From Hypoxylon rubiginosum (taxonomy: Eukaryota > Ascomycota > Sordariomycetes > Xylariales > Hypoxylaceae): a stretch of 64,000 nucleotides of DNA. This document shows positions 34,971-47,106 of the stretch, piece after piece (position 1 is the stretch's first letter; every line of letters begins with the position of its first letter). The DNA is taken from positions 868,001-932,000 of the forward strand of contig CADCXA010000034.1 of assembly GCA_902806565.1 (NCBI GenBank). The letters are read 5' to 3'. Under the pieces are notes generated by a model. The model searched no databases and was not told where the DNA came from. It worked only from the letters and a program-made list of their open reading frames with translations. The translations under genes and the position numbers were made by a program.

Positions 34971-35673
34971 ATAACTTTTAACGGTCTCGGTGGTTTAAGG
35001 CTGCATTGAATCGGCGTTGGTGTTCGGCAAAAAGCATTTGGTAAAAGGGAGGCGGGCTCTTGTTATGTACGGATGGCGTCAGCAGAATCCCAAGATATGA
35101 TATCAATTTGATAGCATGCCCTAGGCGCGCTTGTTCCGCCTATCTTTGTGACTTTCCTCTTCGAAACCACAATTCGGCAGACTTCGAATCATAGTCCCTA
35201 TCCCCTCCCTTCAATTTATCTGTGTTCCGTAAGTAATACGAATGCCTTGACTAACATTCCAGTCTGCCAGTCTTATAGTAGCAGACTTAAAGTTTCTAAC
35301 AGTAAATCAATTCCTTTTCCGTTCTTTTATATCCACCTTTCTAGCTCTACCTAGTCTTCGTACGAAAGTATCACAACCCTACTAGGATCTTGCGCATGCG
35401 GTCTGGTTGGTCAGCGTCTGGAAGGAAAATTTAACACGCAGACACGTACTCTAAAAAGGAGACGGAGATTCCAAATCGACCATCTCCACACACCCCTGGA
35501 CTCTGGACCCTTGGAAGGAGCCCCACGTTCCTCTGCTTACTTTCACGTATCTCCATACAGCCGCAACCGCCAAAGTCGAGATTCTCGCTGCCTACCTATA
35601 GCGTGCGTGCCATTGCCCCGGGTTTTTCTTTGCCAATCTGCTCTACTGCATCGTGGGGTACGGGAATTGCAGC
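34971..35673. other. Intergenic interval between RRN3 and the bZIP gene
   Basis: A 703-bp interval holding the RRN3 3' UTR and the bZIP promoter and 5' UTR. Nothing further can be supported. Confidence 0.5.
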
Positions 35674-37853
35674 ATGGTCAATCCATTGGCGGAGGAGGCA
35701 GCCAGCGCGAGTTCGCCGGATACTCGCAGCGGCGGGAGCGGTACCAGCTCGAGACCTTCCTTTACCAACTATTGGAGACGCACCAAAGAGGCTGCCGCAA
35801 AGGGCATCACCTTCGTGTCGAGCAATCTCGAGCAAGCGTCCGGTAAGTTATATAGCTAGCGATGTCAGATACATACCTGATCATTACAACCGTCTACCCA
35901 CTTCCTATATATATTAGGTATATATACTTCTTCCCTACTCACCCCCCACTCCGAGGCTGAAGTTAGCCGAGAGTATTTACAATAGGTGTGGGCTGAAGGG
36001 GTCCTGGTGCCAAGCGGTAGTATCGGTTGGCTGTAGGCGATCGCACTATACACTGTCTCAAACCCACTTTGCGGCTCGGTGGTGCAGAGTGTTTCGATCT
36101 CAACGGGCCCCCCTATATGAGGGTTAGCTAAGCAAGGAGAGATCCCTTCTTAATATATCCCAACTCTAAACAGACACCCAACCTACATTTGTTGTTTCAT
36201 TTATGGTTGCTTATGTCCTCTCTCTTGTCAAAGGCCTGCTTGTCTTACGCATACCTACCACATCATACCGAACATAGATAGCTTTTATTACGTACAAAAT
36301 ACGACTGCACCTCTCTAACGTTTTCTCCTTATGCGAGCCACGGCTAATTCTTGGTTTTTCTATCTAGGACCCGGCAGAAATAATGAGCAGCAACAGCAGC
36401 AGGACGCCAACGCCCAGGCCAAGAACCAGGCGCGGCGGGCGCAGGTCCGGAAGGCGCAGATCCAGCACCGCCAGCGCAAGGCCAACTACACGAAAGAGCT
36501 CGAGATGGACGTCGCCAAGCTGCGGGACCTGATCGAGCAGGCCGAGCGCGAGGGCCTGGCGCTCAGGACAGAGAACGAGGCCATCCGCCGGCGCCTCGTA
36601 GCCCGGGTGCCGGCCCCGCCGTCCGCCCGGTCTGCCGCTGCCGCCGCGTTCCAGTTCGACGCCCTGGCGACTCCGGCTGCGTATTCCACGCTGCAGCAAC
36701 AGGCGCCGGAATACACGGTCAACCTCCTCAGCGCGGCCGACGAGCTCAACACGCCGCTCTTCCAGGTCCAGCGGACCGCGACAACCCCGTCTTCTTGGTC
36801 GGCGCGGAGCGGGCCGTCGGTCGGTCTCGAATCCGACGCCGGCGGCGCTGCCATCCCGGGGACGATGGCGTCGGGGGGCGCTGGTCTCGGGGGCACGACG
36901 GATCTCACGGAGGCGGAGACGGATCACGCGATCAACTTTATCTTAGGGTACGAATTAACTATTCCTGTCCCCATTTCCCTTTCACTATGGTGCTTGACAA
37001 TCTGTCTACTTTGATTTCCTTCCATATCAGATACGTCTGCAGAAAATTTTTTACCAATATGGTGGCTAATATGACTATCAACGTATAGGTTAGAACACGT
37101 GAGTATAAAAGCCATGTCGTATCGGCATCTTATTCCTTATACTCTAGAATCCTCAAGTGTCTCAAAGTGGACACTTTCTCCAAGCCTTTAGACATTCTAC
37201 TAAATTCTACAATATTGGGGGAATATTGCTAACACAAACATGTTTGATACACGTAGATTTGCTGGAATCATTTCCACCCCTCGCATTATTCTCACGAGGA
37301 CTACGACCCGGAGGGCAAGGAGCACGGACACTCCCTCATGGCTAGTGCCATCGCGCTCCAGAACGCGCCGCCCGAGACGTGGCAGCGGTACACAACCGAG
37401 AAAGAGCAGCGGCGCGCGCAACAACAGCAACAGCAGCAGCAGCAGCAGCAATCCGACCCTAATCTCACTCCTAATCCCAGCGTCCCTCCCCCTTGCGCCA
37501 CCACCACCAAAAACCCCTCCAACCCCAACCCTTCCTCCCCGCCGTCCGTCCTCGCCTCCTGGCGCACCTCCCCGTCCCCCGAAGGCCTGAGCCTGACCCT
37601 GTCGAGCCTGCGCGGCCTCGCCGCGGCGCTGAACCCGGCCGATGGCCCGGAGCTGGCCCCCGTGCAGGCCTGGTTCGAGATCGCGCGGCTGTACGGCGCG
37701 GCGGCGGTCCGGGACGCCGCGAGCATGGACCGGGTGCGCGCCGAGCTCGCACGCGACGTCGACTGCCTCCACTTCGGCGCGGTCATACGGCGGGATGCTT
37801 TCGAGGACGCGCTCGAGAGGGTTTTGGGGCCGGTTCCGGCTCAGGGGGTGTAG
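35674..37853 (+). CDS. Atypical bZIP transcription factor with C-terminal polyglutamine
   Basis: Four exons, 35674-35842, 36368-36947, a 10-nt microexon 37089-37098 and 37257-37853, give 451 aa. Residues 79-94, RRAQVRKAQIQHRQRK, follow the bZIP basic-region signature except that the invariant Asn is Val83. A leucine-zipper heptad follows (KELE, VAKL, LAL, EAI). The microexon adds LEH before ICWNHFHPSHYSHEDYDPEG, a conserved-looking C-terminal block. An 11-Gln run and a Pro-rich linker precede a helical C-terminus (LSSLRGLAAALN, ARLYGAAAVRD). Intron 1 is long (525 nt). If exon 1 were a separate gene, translation could start at ATG 36331 instead; I favour joining because the phase fits. No target or pathway can be named. 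The gene converges on DOP1. Confidence 0.78.
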
Positions 37854-38630
37854 GGAAATCCGGAAAAAGAAAAAAGAAAACGGGGGAGGGGGGGGAGAGG
37901 ATGTAGTGACTTAAATTTATATGTGGACATGAATATGGGATAGGAGGGGAGAGGAGTAAAAAAAGTATTATAACATAGGGGAACAAGCACTTGTAAGAGC
38001 TGTGTATATGTACTTCTATAATGGGAGGAAACATAAAGACACGACACTAAAAAGGGGGGCGGGGGCTGGTATGAATCATGATGCGTTACGGAATATAAAC
38101 GTTTTCTCGAATAAATGATAACCACATACTTTGGATCCTATGATATGCTCAGAGAAATGTCTGGTTGTTTCGGTACTGAGGCCGAAGCAGATGAGTATAG
38201 TTCCATGACGACGCGAGATCTCGTTTCTTCAGCAGAATTATGCTGTGATGCTATAGCTAGAGTGATTAGATCTAAATATTGTCATAATTAGATCCTACAC
38301 AGGTGTAGAGATAGATGTACACGCCCATTTCTTGAAAGGAAAAGGGAAAACGGTGGCTAGAGCTGACTTGTTATATACCAAACTAATGTACCGTACGATT
38401 TGACTGGGTATGCTTACTCAATTACCTACCCTATTTCATGTTTCTCAGTATTCTCTTATTTCCAGGACCAACAGCCCTATATTTTACCTGAATCTTCATC
38501 ACGACACTCATTCGATTGTCTTAATACTTTGAATTAAGTTGACCATCTTACTCGGCTCATTATTCCTACTGAAGGTATCTATTCTACACTTATCCCACTA
38601 CGCCTTCTCGTTTTGTTTTCTCCAGCTCGT
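37854..38630. other. Intergenic interval between convergent bZIP and DOP1 genes
   Basis: A 777-bp interval between two stop codons, holding both 3' UTRs. A purine-rich stretch (GGAGGGGGGGG-like) follows the bZIP stop. No gene seen. Confidence 0.55.
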
Positions 38631-41600
38631 CTACAACGCCTTCACGACGGTCCGCTCGTCGAACAGGTCCCGCAGCAGGCTCGCGACGCACGCCTCGAGG
38701 TCGAGCGGGCTCATAGCGTACGTGGACTCGAACGCGTAGATGCTGAGCTGGCCAAAGAACGGCCGCAGGATCTTGGCGACGAGCTCGTCCTTCCGGTCGA
38801 CGGCCAGCTCGTCGCTGACGCCGCCGGGCTGGCCGAGCAGCGGCCGGCGAAGCAGCGACCCGCCCTGAGCCGCTGCCGCCGCCATCGTCGCCGCCGACTC
38901 GGTCTGCAGCGCCGAGCCCGTCGACGTCGTGTTGCCGAGCTCCTCCGACAGCTCGTCGACGAGCGCCACCGGCTGGTAGCTGGGCGCCCGGTAGATGGCG
39001 TCGATGGTGTCCGTGACGAACAGCCACTCGTGAAGTTGGAAATCGTCTGGCGCCGCGGCGATCAACAGGTCTAGAAGCTTACAGGCTTGCAGAACCGACT
39101 GGTTGCTGAAGGTATCCGACGACGCGCTGTTGTCTGGCGCCGCAATGGAGGATATAGCGGCGTGGAGTTCGGCGTTGACGGTGGGCCATAACGCCGCGAG
39201 GTGGATGGTGGATGTTCGGAGGACGAGAGCCCGGACTAGCATATAAATATCGGCTCGTGTGGTTGAAGATGGTGAGGAAGTCGACGTTGCCGCTAGTAGT
39301 TCGATGATGTGTTCGAGAATAGCTGGCAAGTCCGTGACAAAAGTGTCCATGCCACAAGCGAGAACCAAGACGGCAATACGGCGTAGATTGAGCTGCGTTC
39401 TGCGATCCGCCTCTAGTCTTGCCGAGGTGGCACCCACGCCGAAGACTATACCGGCCGTTGTCGGCGGCGTGATCCGACTTAGTATCTCAGTCATTCGATC
39501 CTTGTCTGCAATTGTCCATAGCTTCAATAGCGGTAGCCAGTCGCTCTGTACTAGGGTGACAGACGAGCTGAAGAACCTCGAATCGTTGAAGGCGTCCCCG
39601 ATGTCTTTCTTCCACGTCTTCTGGTTACCGGGTAGTCTGGTGAGTTCCTGGAGTAGAGTGAGTGTGTTCTTGGAGATGGTGTCTGGAAAAGCTTTCGAGC
39701 GGATAGACGGGCCGATCACATTAGTTGAGATTGCCCCTGCTGCTGTTAAGACGCGATCCTGTTCCACGAGGATCTTAGGTAGGTTGGGGACGATGCTTGA
39801 CAATGTGCCAACAACGTCATCTGCTCTATCTGTGGGCGATACGAGGCGATTCTCGCCGCCCTTTGACTTTTCCGACTGGGAGGTGGATGCTCCATCGGTA
39901 AACGATACCGGCCTCGTAGTAAAAATGGCAGTGAGCAGTCGTAGGAAGAGATCCTAATAGGGTATTAGTACAAGTTCAAAAGCCTGACGTGATGTAATAC
40001 ATACTCCAAGCTCTCTTCGCATCTTCCGCTGCTCTCCGAAGTTAGTATTATCTACCTTTTCACCTAGAATCGCTGCAAATTCCAGGAGACTCGGCAGTGT
40101 TTGCCGGTGTGGGAATGGATTGCCGAGCAAGTCTTTGAGGAAGATCATACAGTCTAGCCAGATCTCGTCCATTGCGTCATCTTCAAGTGACCGAGCATAA
40201 TCGACCAGGAATATTACTAGGTCTGTGTCTTGCAGCTCGATAGTCAGTGTCGATTTTCTAGACTGTTCTAGCGCGTGAGGGTTTGTTCGACTGTAGATGG
40301 CATTGAAGATGGCGGGAATGGTATGCCTTGGCCGAGATCCGTCTAACGCAGGAAGCAGATTGAACACCTCTGAGTGCTTAGTCGTATCAGGATCGCTCAA
40401 GGATGCTCGCCAAATATCGACTACTGTCTCGAGGCATTCCAGGGCTTCAGCGGCGAACACGTGTTCTAGTAGGCGTCTAGCCCGGTTTCGCATGCGTAGC
40501 GATGTATAGTTGAACGAGGAAGCCGAATTTACGTCTAGGGCGCCAGCGTCGCTCCCTTGCCCCCAAGACCAGATCTTGAAGCACATTCGGACTGCGTCCT
40601 GGAACGCAAGTAATACCGTTAACCTATCGTTCGCAGTCGCGCTTCGAGATTGCGGAGCGTCCGAATTGAACACCCCAGACACCATGTTCCCGAAGAACCC
40701 CTGAGGCTGATCAGGACTTTTGGCAACTTGGGTCCTAGCCTCCTCAGCTAATAGCTGATCGTGTGCTTTGGCAAGCACTTGCTCAAGGGCATTAAGTAAC
40801 GATATCAATGTCGTTTCTGGAGCATTAATACTCTCAGATGGTTTTCCATTCTGTCTAAATGTTGTTCGCAGGTTGCTAAATGTGCTAGCTACCTCGCTGC
40901 AGAGCGTCTCTACTAGAGGTATGAGAACCTGAAAGATAGAATCTGAGTATAGGGGCAAGCACTCTGCGAGGAAGCCCACCCAACTGTCTAGAACAGGTCG
41001 ACTACTGGGCGAACTGAGACCGGCCTGAATACACTTGAGTAATGATGGAGGCGGGGGTACAGCGTCGGGTACACGATCCAGGGAGGTTGCGGACAATCGT
41101 ACGCTACCGGACGCGTAGTTCAAAGACCGCTTCTCTCCAACCGGTGACGACGGCGGTTCTGAGGGATGAGTGTCTCGTAGTCTAAGTGAGGCAAACACGA
41201 CGTCTAGCAGCAGCACTTGGATATATGGGTCAGGCCCTTCAAGAGATTGAGCGAGTCTGTCGATTAATGCGTCTTCTAACTTGAGACGCGACAGCGCTTC
41301 TGCGTACGGATTTAGTAGGATCTGGTGAAGGAATGTCAACGCACAGCGATGAAGCTGGGCTATTCGGAGCTGTATTTGGCTGTCCTTGGGGAACTGGTTT
41401 CCGGCGATGCATCGCATACAGACCCGTAGAAAGAATTCCTGAAGAGACATACTGTTTTCCGTACCGGCTAGCCATTTATTAGTAGGTGCCCTGAGCTTCT
41501 GAAAGACAAACTCACCAATTTCTATTAAACTTGGAGTCGGCTCTTCGATTATACTCGTTGCGAGGACTCCCCAGAACGCATCGGGCGCCCATCGAAATAA

Positions 41601-44587
41601 GTTAGACAGAGTACGAAGATAATAGAGTGCTAGGTCAACGTCGTCTTCTACTGAGAACTCGACGGACTGATTTGATGAAACGGCATTCGCCGTCGGAGGA
41701 AAAGTTCGAAGAAATTGAAGTTGCGATATCCTCGTTACGAAAACCAAGAATAACCTAAGTAATTTATTTTAGCAGCGAGATTCAAGCTGCTCAATTAATT
41801 GGTCGGTTTAACTTACTTGTCAATACCAATCATGGTGTTCAGCCAATTTTTAACCATCATGAATAACTGAGTTCGCTCGTCTAATAGAGAATCAAGCATT
41901 AGAAAAAGAGGTCTGGTGAGCATGACATCGTAATGATCTATCCCGGATAGCCGATACGATGGCCTGTGTTCGCTTATAGGGGTCTTCGGGCCTCTTCGGT
42001 CAGAATGTGAAGCATTATCTTGCAACGTGTGAGACCAGAGGAGGGTAAAACTCCGACCTGGATCGGCCGGCTGTATCGCAAAAGTGCCTGCCGTTCCATC
42101 TTTGAGCATGAGATCGGCAATAACGGCTTCTATATCGCGGTTTGAGGTCGTAAGAGCTGTTTGCAATTGCCAAAGACACCTCACGGTTTCAACGTGATAC
42201 TTTGGCTCCGACAAAGATAGAAAACTCCACGCATGGCGCACTAATGGCTCGATCAGATCCGACAGGCAGGTTACCGGTATCCGTTCACTGGTGTAAAGCT
42301 GTGTCGAGAGTGACAGAATAGATTTGAATGATACGAAGGTCACATTAGAAGTTGATAGTCGCGCTTGTATAGTAGAGAGTAACTTCTCGGTATCTATGCG
42401 ATACTCATAGGGGATCTTAGACAGGATTAGTCCCAGGACACGGCTTCTAATAGACATTGAGGCCTCCTGCTCGGCGGCTGCGAGGCTGTCGCAGGTTAAG
42501 TTGCATGCTTTTTGAACTAGGAGAACCCCGACGGTCCTCGGAGCAAAAGGCATTGGTGTAGCCTCGAGATTTCCTTGGTCAGAAACATAGAAGCTTTGGA
42601 TCTTCTTGAGCATTTCACTGTTTGACATAGACGCAACTACAGGGCCCTCTATAGACCCAATCGAATTGCGCTCTGCTGATCTCGTTGGAAATGCCTTGGA
42701 TGGGATGAGCTCGATTAGATTTCGCGCAATATCGAGCGCTTGAACTGAAAGGTCGCTTTCGCTGATAGATTTAGATGGGTCATTACGCTCTTTTACATCT
42801 TCTAGCATTGCTAGAATAGATAGGGCGGCCATAGGAGCGTGGAGAGTCACCATTTCCTCCTCTCGTATGTTAAAGTGCTTCATGATGAAGTGAACGAGAG
42901 CCAGCTTCTCATTACGCTCTGTGCTTGTTGCATTCCCAGGACTTACGGCCTGAGCCATAAGCCCTATCATCTCGCCGTATATGAGGCCGCTTTCGACGCC
43001 ATCGAAAAACACGCTTGCACTGCGTAACACTTCATTGAAGTCGGCTTTACTCGAAGCTCTGCTTTTGAAATTTTTGACACTAATAATTACCGGGAGGAAG
43101 ATCTCGGGCACTACCAGGCCGCCTATTTCCCATCTGTCCATCAGAGAAAGGCATATTCGGTACGGTCTGGCTCTTTCTGTAGGATTACTGCCAGATGCAG
43201 AATTGATCATTGATAGTAGTGCTTGAGTAAGAGGGTGTAAGCCGTAGTCATCAAAATAGCTCGTTTTGGAGTTGAGATAGTTATTATGTTCGGATGGCGA
43301 GGCGGGCGAATCCCGGCCATTCTCCTGCTCTTGATTCGGGGGCTCTGGTCCCAGAAACCAAGCCCAAAGTCGCCTATTGAGGCTCATGTCTCTTCGGATA
43401 ACAACGCCGGCAGCAGCACGAAGGAGAAGTTCCAGATCATCGGCCTTGACCTTTTTCTGTAGCACCTTCGAATGTAAAGGTAGATGTGTGACTAGGAGGT
43501 CCAGGAACCCGCGCTGTATGAGGATCTGCTCGTCTCCCAGCCCAGAGGCAAAGCATCTGAGAAGTAATCCTGGTTCAGGAGATGTCACAAGATGTGATAA
43601 CTCCGAGGAAAGTATATCAGCCTCATCCTGCTGGTCTTTGCTCGAATGGACTTCTGGAGTGAGAGGGTGTCCTAATTTCGGTAGTCTGCGAATCAAATAG
43701 GCGAGCGCACCAGGCCGTCGGCTATGGCTCGTTATCGTGGCGAGGAAAAAACATTGCCAGAAGAAGTCATCGCCAGTTGAATCCGTCGTTGTGAGATCTC
43801 TAGAGTTTGGCGGCCGGATGACAGCTTTGAAGCTTTCTAATATTTTCAAAGTTCGGTCGAAATCCTCGCTCGTCTCGTCTTCCAATCCGGGTAAAAGTGC
43901 CAGAACGATGCTCTTCATTGCTGGTCTTAGGGCCTTGGAGTCCACTTGGAGAACATGTTTTTGTAGGAGATCGAGAAACGGAGCCCTCGCTGTCAGGGAC
44001 GCAAACGACAAGGTCGGAGAGAGGCCGGGGAGGTATAGAGGAAGATCTCTCGAGAGCCCGTCTCTTCCTATGATGGAGAATACGTAGTTGTAGACCTCGA
44101 GTGCCTTCTGGTGTACACCAGAAGGAAGTGAAGGGTTCAAACATTGCGAGAGGCGTTTTGCGACTAGGGCCTTGGAGGGAATGGTAGTTGTATTCGCCTG
44201 GCGTGCTTGTAAGGCCTACAAGGGAAAGTGTTGTTAGCAACGTGCTTGTACATTCGCAAGTACACGAAGGAATGGAGCCAGAGGAGCCTCTTACTTTCAG
44301 TAGTCTACTCAGAAAAGATATGTAATCCGCCCATTCTTCCAAGGCCGTATCAAACAGCGACAGTGCTCGCTCAACACCTGACGCATACTTCCGGTAGTGC
44401 TTGTCTTTAATTGGGACGTCCTCTACAGAAAACCTAGGTCAGCCGGTGCTGGCAACGCAGAATAATGGTATAGCAGGGTGTAGTATATACCAGCGCTTAG
44501 TTGGTTCCTCCACTGCCTTGGTGTCGGAGAGTTTCGTCCAGAGCTTTCGGGGGAGATAGAACGACGAGGACCGGGTTCGAGGCTCAT
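38631..44587 (-). CDS. DOP1: Dopey family protein DOP1 (Golgi-endosome traffic, morphogenesis)
   Basis: Five exons on the minus strand, 44587-44491, 44422-44295, 44215-41817, 41754-40005 and 39953-38631, give 1898 aa. Phases agree at all junctions, and intron 4 has a perfect TACTAAT branch point. Exon 1 encodes MSLEPGPRRSISP. The Dopey N-terminal domain follows (LFDTALEEWADYISFLSRLL, SLPSGVHQKALEVYNYVFSI, LYLPGLSPTLSFASLTARAP). The rest is a long helical-repeat protein with the conserved WLNTMIGIDK, FLRTFPP and DLFLRLLTAIFTTRP segments. Yeast Dop1 works with Neo1 and Mon2 in endosome-to-Golgi transport, and Aspergillus DopA affects hyphal morphogenesis. The last 380 coding bases (38640-39020) are clearly GC-richer than the rest (about 70% in a sampled line). 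Divergent from MON1. Confidence 0.95.
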
Positions 44588-45184
44588 ATTTGCTGTAGTT
44601 GATATTAAGGAGGCGCTGGCCGTAGGACCACGGGGTCGCGTTCAGGATTAGAAGAGTTAGGGAGCATCTCTTTGCCCCGTCACATTCGCTAGGGAAATTT
44701 TGGTGTTTCTTGAAAGACCACGATGCATCAAAAAGTTGAAGCGCATTGAGCCTAAGCCTATGCCTGTCGCCTGTGCTATGCGAATTACGTTGCAGGTACC
44801 CGCTAATCGGGTACAAGGACAAAAGGTGGGGACCTCGAAATAAGGTAGTCGTTTAAGGGCGACTCGTTAGCTACAAACCCCTGTACATTCAGGGTGTTCA
44901 AGCCTGTCCTTGTCTGTGCTAAAGATATCCGAAACCACCACCCAGCTGTACCAGATGACGTCTGGCTGATAACGATAAGAAGCTCCACCCCCTTCACCTT
45001 AATGTTCAGTGAGCGACAGGGAGCTATTGAACTTCTTTCAGCTTCATTTCAATGCAATGCAATACAACATGACGAATTGCAGTTGATATCAGTATGGTCG
45101 GAACGAAGGAGGCCAAACTAATTCGACTAAGCAGTCAATCATAAAGAAGATGATATAGCCGACCATTATCGAAATCGATGAGAA
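44588..45184. promoter_or_regulatory. Divergent promoter region between DOP1 and MON1
   Basis: A 597-bp interval between two outward start codons of membrane-traffic genes. Specific elements cannot be named from sequence alone. Confidence 0.5.
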
Positions 45185-47008
45185 ATGGCTGGGTCATCGG
45201 CGTCTTCACGCGCTGCCTCTGCTCACAGCGATGAGCGGCCTCCTTTGCCTCCCCGGCCTTCTCAGGCACCGGAGAATGACTCGGCCGCAGCCATGATGGA
45301 CAGGTCTCACTTGCCGTCAAAGCCTACAACAGCGGTCTCGTCGATGAATATCCAGACTCTTTCATTTCCCGATGGATCACGCGGCACCTTCTCGACAGCT
45401 AATGAGAACACTACCGGAGGCACGGAACAGCCCTCCGCACCACCAAGTGTTGGGCCTGCGAGCTTTGGTTTCAATCCTGTTGGAAATGACATAGATGAGT
45501 CTATGAGTGTGATGAGTCTCGCGCCGACCTTACGGCCGCCGGGCGACCTAGAGAGTCTTCTTGTTGGGGACATAAGCAAGAAGAGTCCCGCCTGGGCGTT
45601 GTTGCGGTCACAGTCTGCAGCCGTACAGCCGTTTGAGACTATCAGAGCCGAAGAGAGCACGATTTTTTCCGAGTTCGAGCGAGAGTTCGACGATATACCA
45701 GACGAGTCCGAAGAGAACTGGAACGACGAGGACAGACTGAAAATATGGAAGTCAAAATTAAAACATTTTATGGTTCTGTCATCTGCGGGCAAGCCGATCT
45801 ATAGTAGACACGGAGATCTGGGATTAATAAACTCTTCGATGGGGGTTGTACAGACTATCATCTCGTTTTACGAGGGGGCGAAGAACCCCCTTCTTGGGTT
45901 CACGGCTGGAAACACACGCTTCGTTATCGTGACGGAGGGCCCTCTATACTTCGTAGCTATAAGCAGGCTTGGGGAGAGCGATTCGCAGCTGAGGGCTCAA
46001 CTCGACGCACTCTACATGCAAATTCTGTCTACTTTGACGCTCCCGACTTTAACCAACATATTTGCTAATCGACCATCCTCCGACCTACGGAAACCTCTGC
46101 AGGGAACGGAGACGCTGCTCTCTTCCCTGGCCGACAGCTTTACGAGAGGATCGCCATCTGCTCTCCTGGGTGCCTTGGAGTGTTTGAGGCTGAGGAAGTC
46201 TCATCGACTTGCTATCAATAACGCATTTCTCAGGACGAGGACCGAAAAGCTACTCTACGGACTAATAGTCGCAGGCGGGAGGCTCGTGAGCGTAATCCGG
46301 CCCCGCCGGCATTCCCTGCATCCCAGCGACCTCCAGCTCATCTTCAACATGCTCTTCGAATCCGGAGGCGTGAAGGCCGGCGGGGGCGAGAACTGGATCC
46401 CGCTATGCCTGCCGGCATTCAACAACCGTGGCTACCTCTATATGTACGTCAGCTTCTTGGATGTGGATCCGGAGTCGGAGAGAGACCTGAGCGCCGCCGG
46501 CGAAGAGATTGCCGTTATCCTGATCAGCCCGGACAAGGAGAGCTTCTTCGCCTTGCAGCAGATGCGGGACGATGTTGTGGCTGAGCTGAAGAAAAAGGGA
46601 CACATTGATATCATCAAAACCGCGGCGAAGCAAGGACGGCCGAAGATGAACGAGATCGCCCCGGGGACACACGTCAGCCACTTTTTATTCAAGTCGAGAG
46701 CCAACGTCCAGTTCTGTATGCCTGCTCTCTTGCCCGCATTTGATAGTCTTCTTTCGCGCCGGAGACTCATGTCACTCTATCACAACTTGCATGCGACTAT
46801 TCATGCGAAGCATACCCACGTGAAGGTATTACATTGTGTTGGTGAGGATACGACCTCACTGGCATGGATCACGCCGATATTCGAATTCTATTGCGTGGCA
46901 GGACCAAACGCTTCTCGAGCCGTTCTAACACAAGGAGCAAACAAGATCATACAGTGGGCGAAACGCGAGGAAGAACGATTGTTCATTATAGGTGGAGGTG
47001 TATTCTGA
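45185..47008 (+). CDS. MON1: Vacuolar fusion protein MON1 (Rab7 GEF subunit)
   Basis: A single exon from ATG 45185 codes for 607 aa. The first 150 residues are Ser/Pro-rich. An acidic link ([20 protein letters not shown]) leads into the first longin domain: [40 protein letters not shown] and [18 protein letters not shown]. Two more longin-like domains follow ([49 protein letters not shown]). This is the tri-longin layout of Mon1. With Ccz1 it forms the exchange factor that activates Ypt7/Rab7 on late endosomes, autophagosomes and vacuoles. The stop is 98 bp from the stop of the convergent gene. Confidence 0.97.
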   Translation: MAGSSASSRAASAHSDERPPLPPRPSQAPENDSAAAMMDRSHLPSKPTTAVSSMNIQTLSFPDGSRGTFSTANENTTGGTEQPSAPPSVGPASFGFNPVGNDIDESMSVMSLAPTLRPPGDLESLLVGDISKKSPAWALLRSQSAAVQPFETIRAEESTIFSEFEREFDDIPDESEENWNDEDRLKIWKSKLKHFMVLSSAGKPIYSRHGDLGLINSSMGVVQTIISFYEGAKNPLLGFTAGNTRFVIVTEGPLYFVAISRLGESDSQLRAQLDALYMQILSTLTLPTLTNIFANRPSSDLRKPLQGTETLLSSLADSFTRGSPSALLGALECLRLRKSHRLAINNAFLRTRTEKLLYGLIVAGGRLVSVIRPRRHSLHPSDLQLIFNMLFESGGVKAGGGENWIPLCLPAFNNRGYLYMYVSFLDVDPESERDLSAAGEEIAVILISPDKESFFALQQMRDDVVAELKKKGHIDIIKTAAKQGRPKMNEIAPGTHVSHFLFKSRANVQFCMPALLPAFDSLLSRRRLMSLYHNLHATIHAKHTHVKVLHCVGEDTTSLAWITPIFEFYCVAGPNASRAVLTQGANKIIQWAKREEERLFIIGGGVF

Positions 47009-47106
47009 GTTATGAAGCCTTAATATTACGCTATGCCACCGCCATGTCACCACTTGCAAGCCCGATTATTAATAACACGACATAAAGTATCCTCATATTG
47101 GCCTCG

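Noticed and set aside
36061..36120. Possible tRNA-like B-box word (GTTTCGATCTC)
   Set aside because: No matching A box or cloverleaf stems could be drawn around it, and it lies in intron 1 of the bZIP gene.
36331..36367. Alternative ATG for the bZIP gene within intron 1
   Set aside because: It would drop a phase-matched 57-residue N-terminal exon with a good GTAAGT donor. It remains possible but is less likely.
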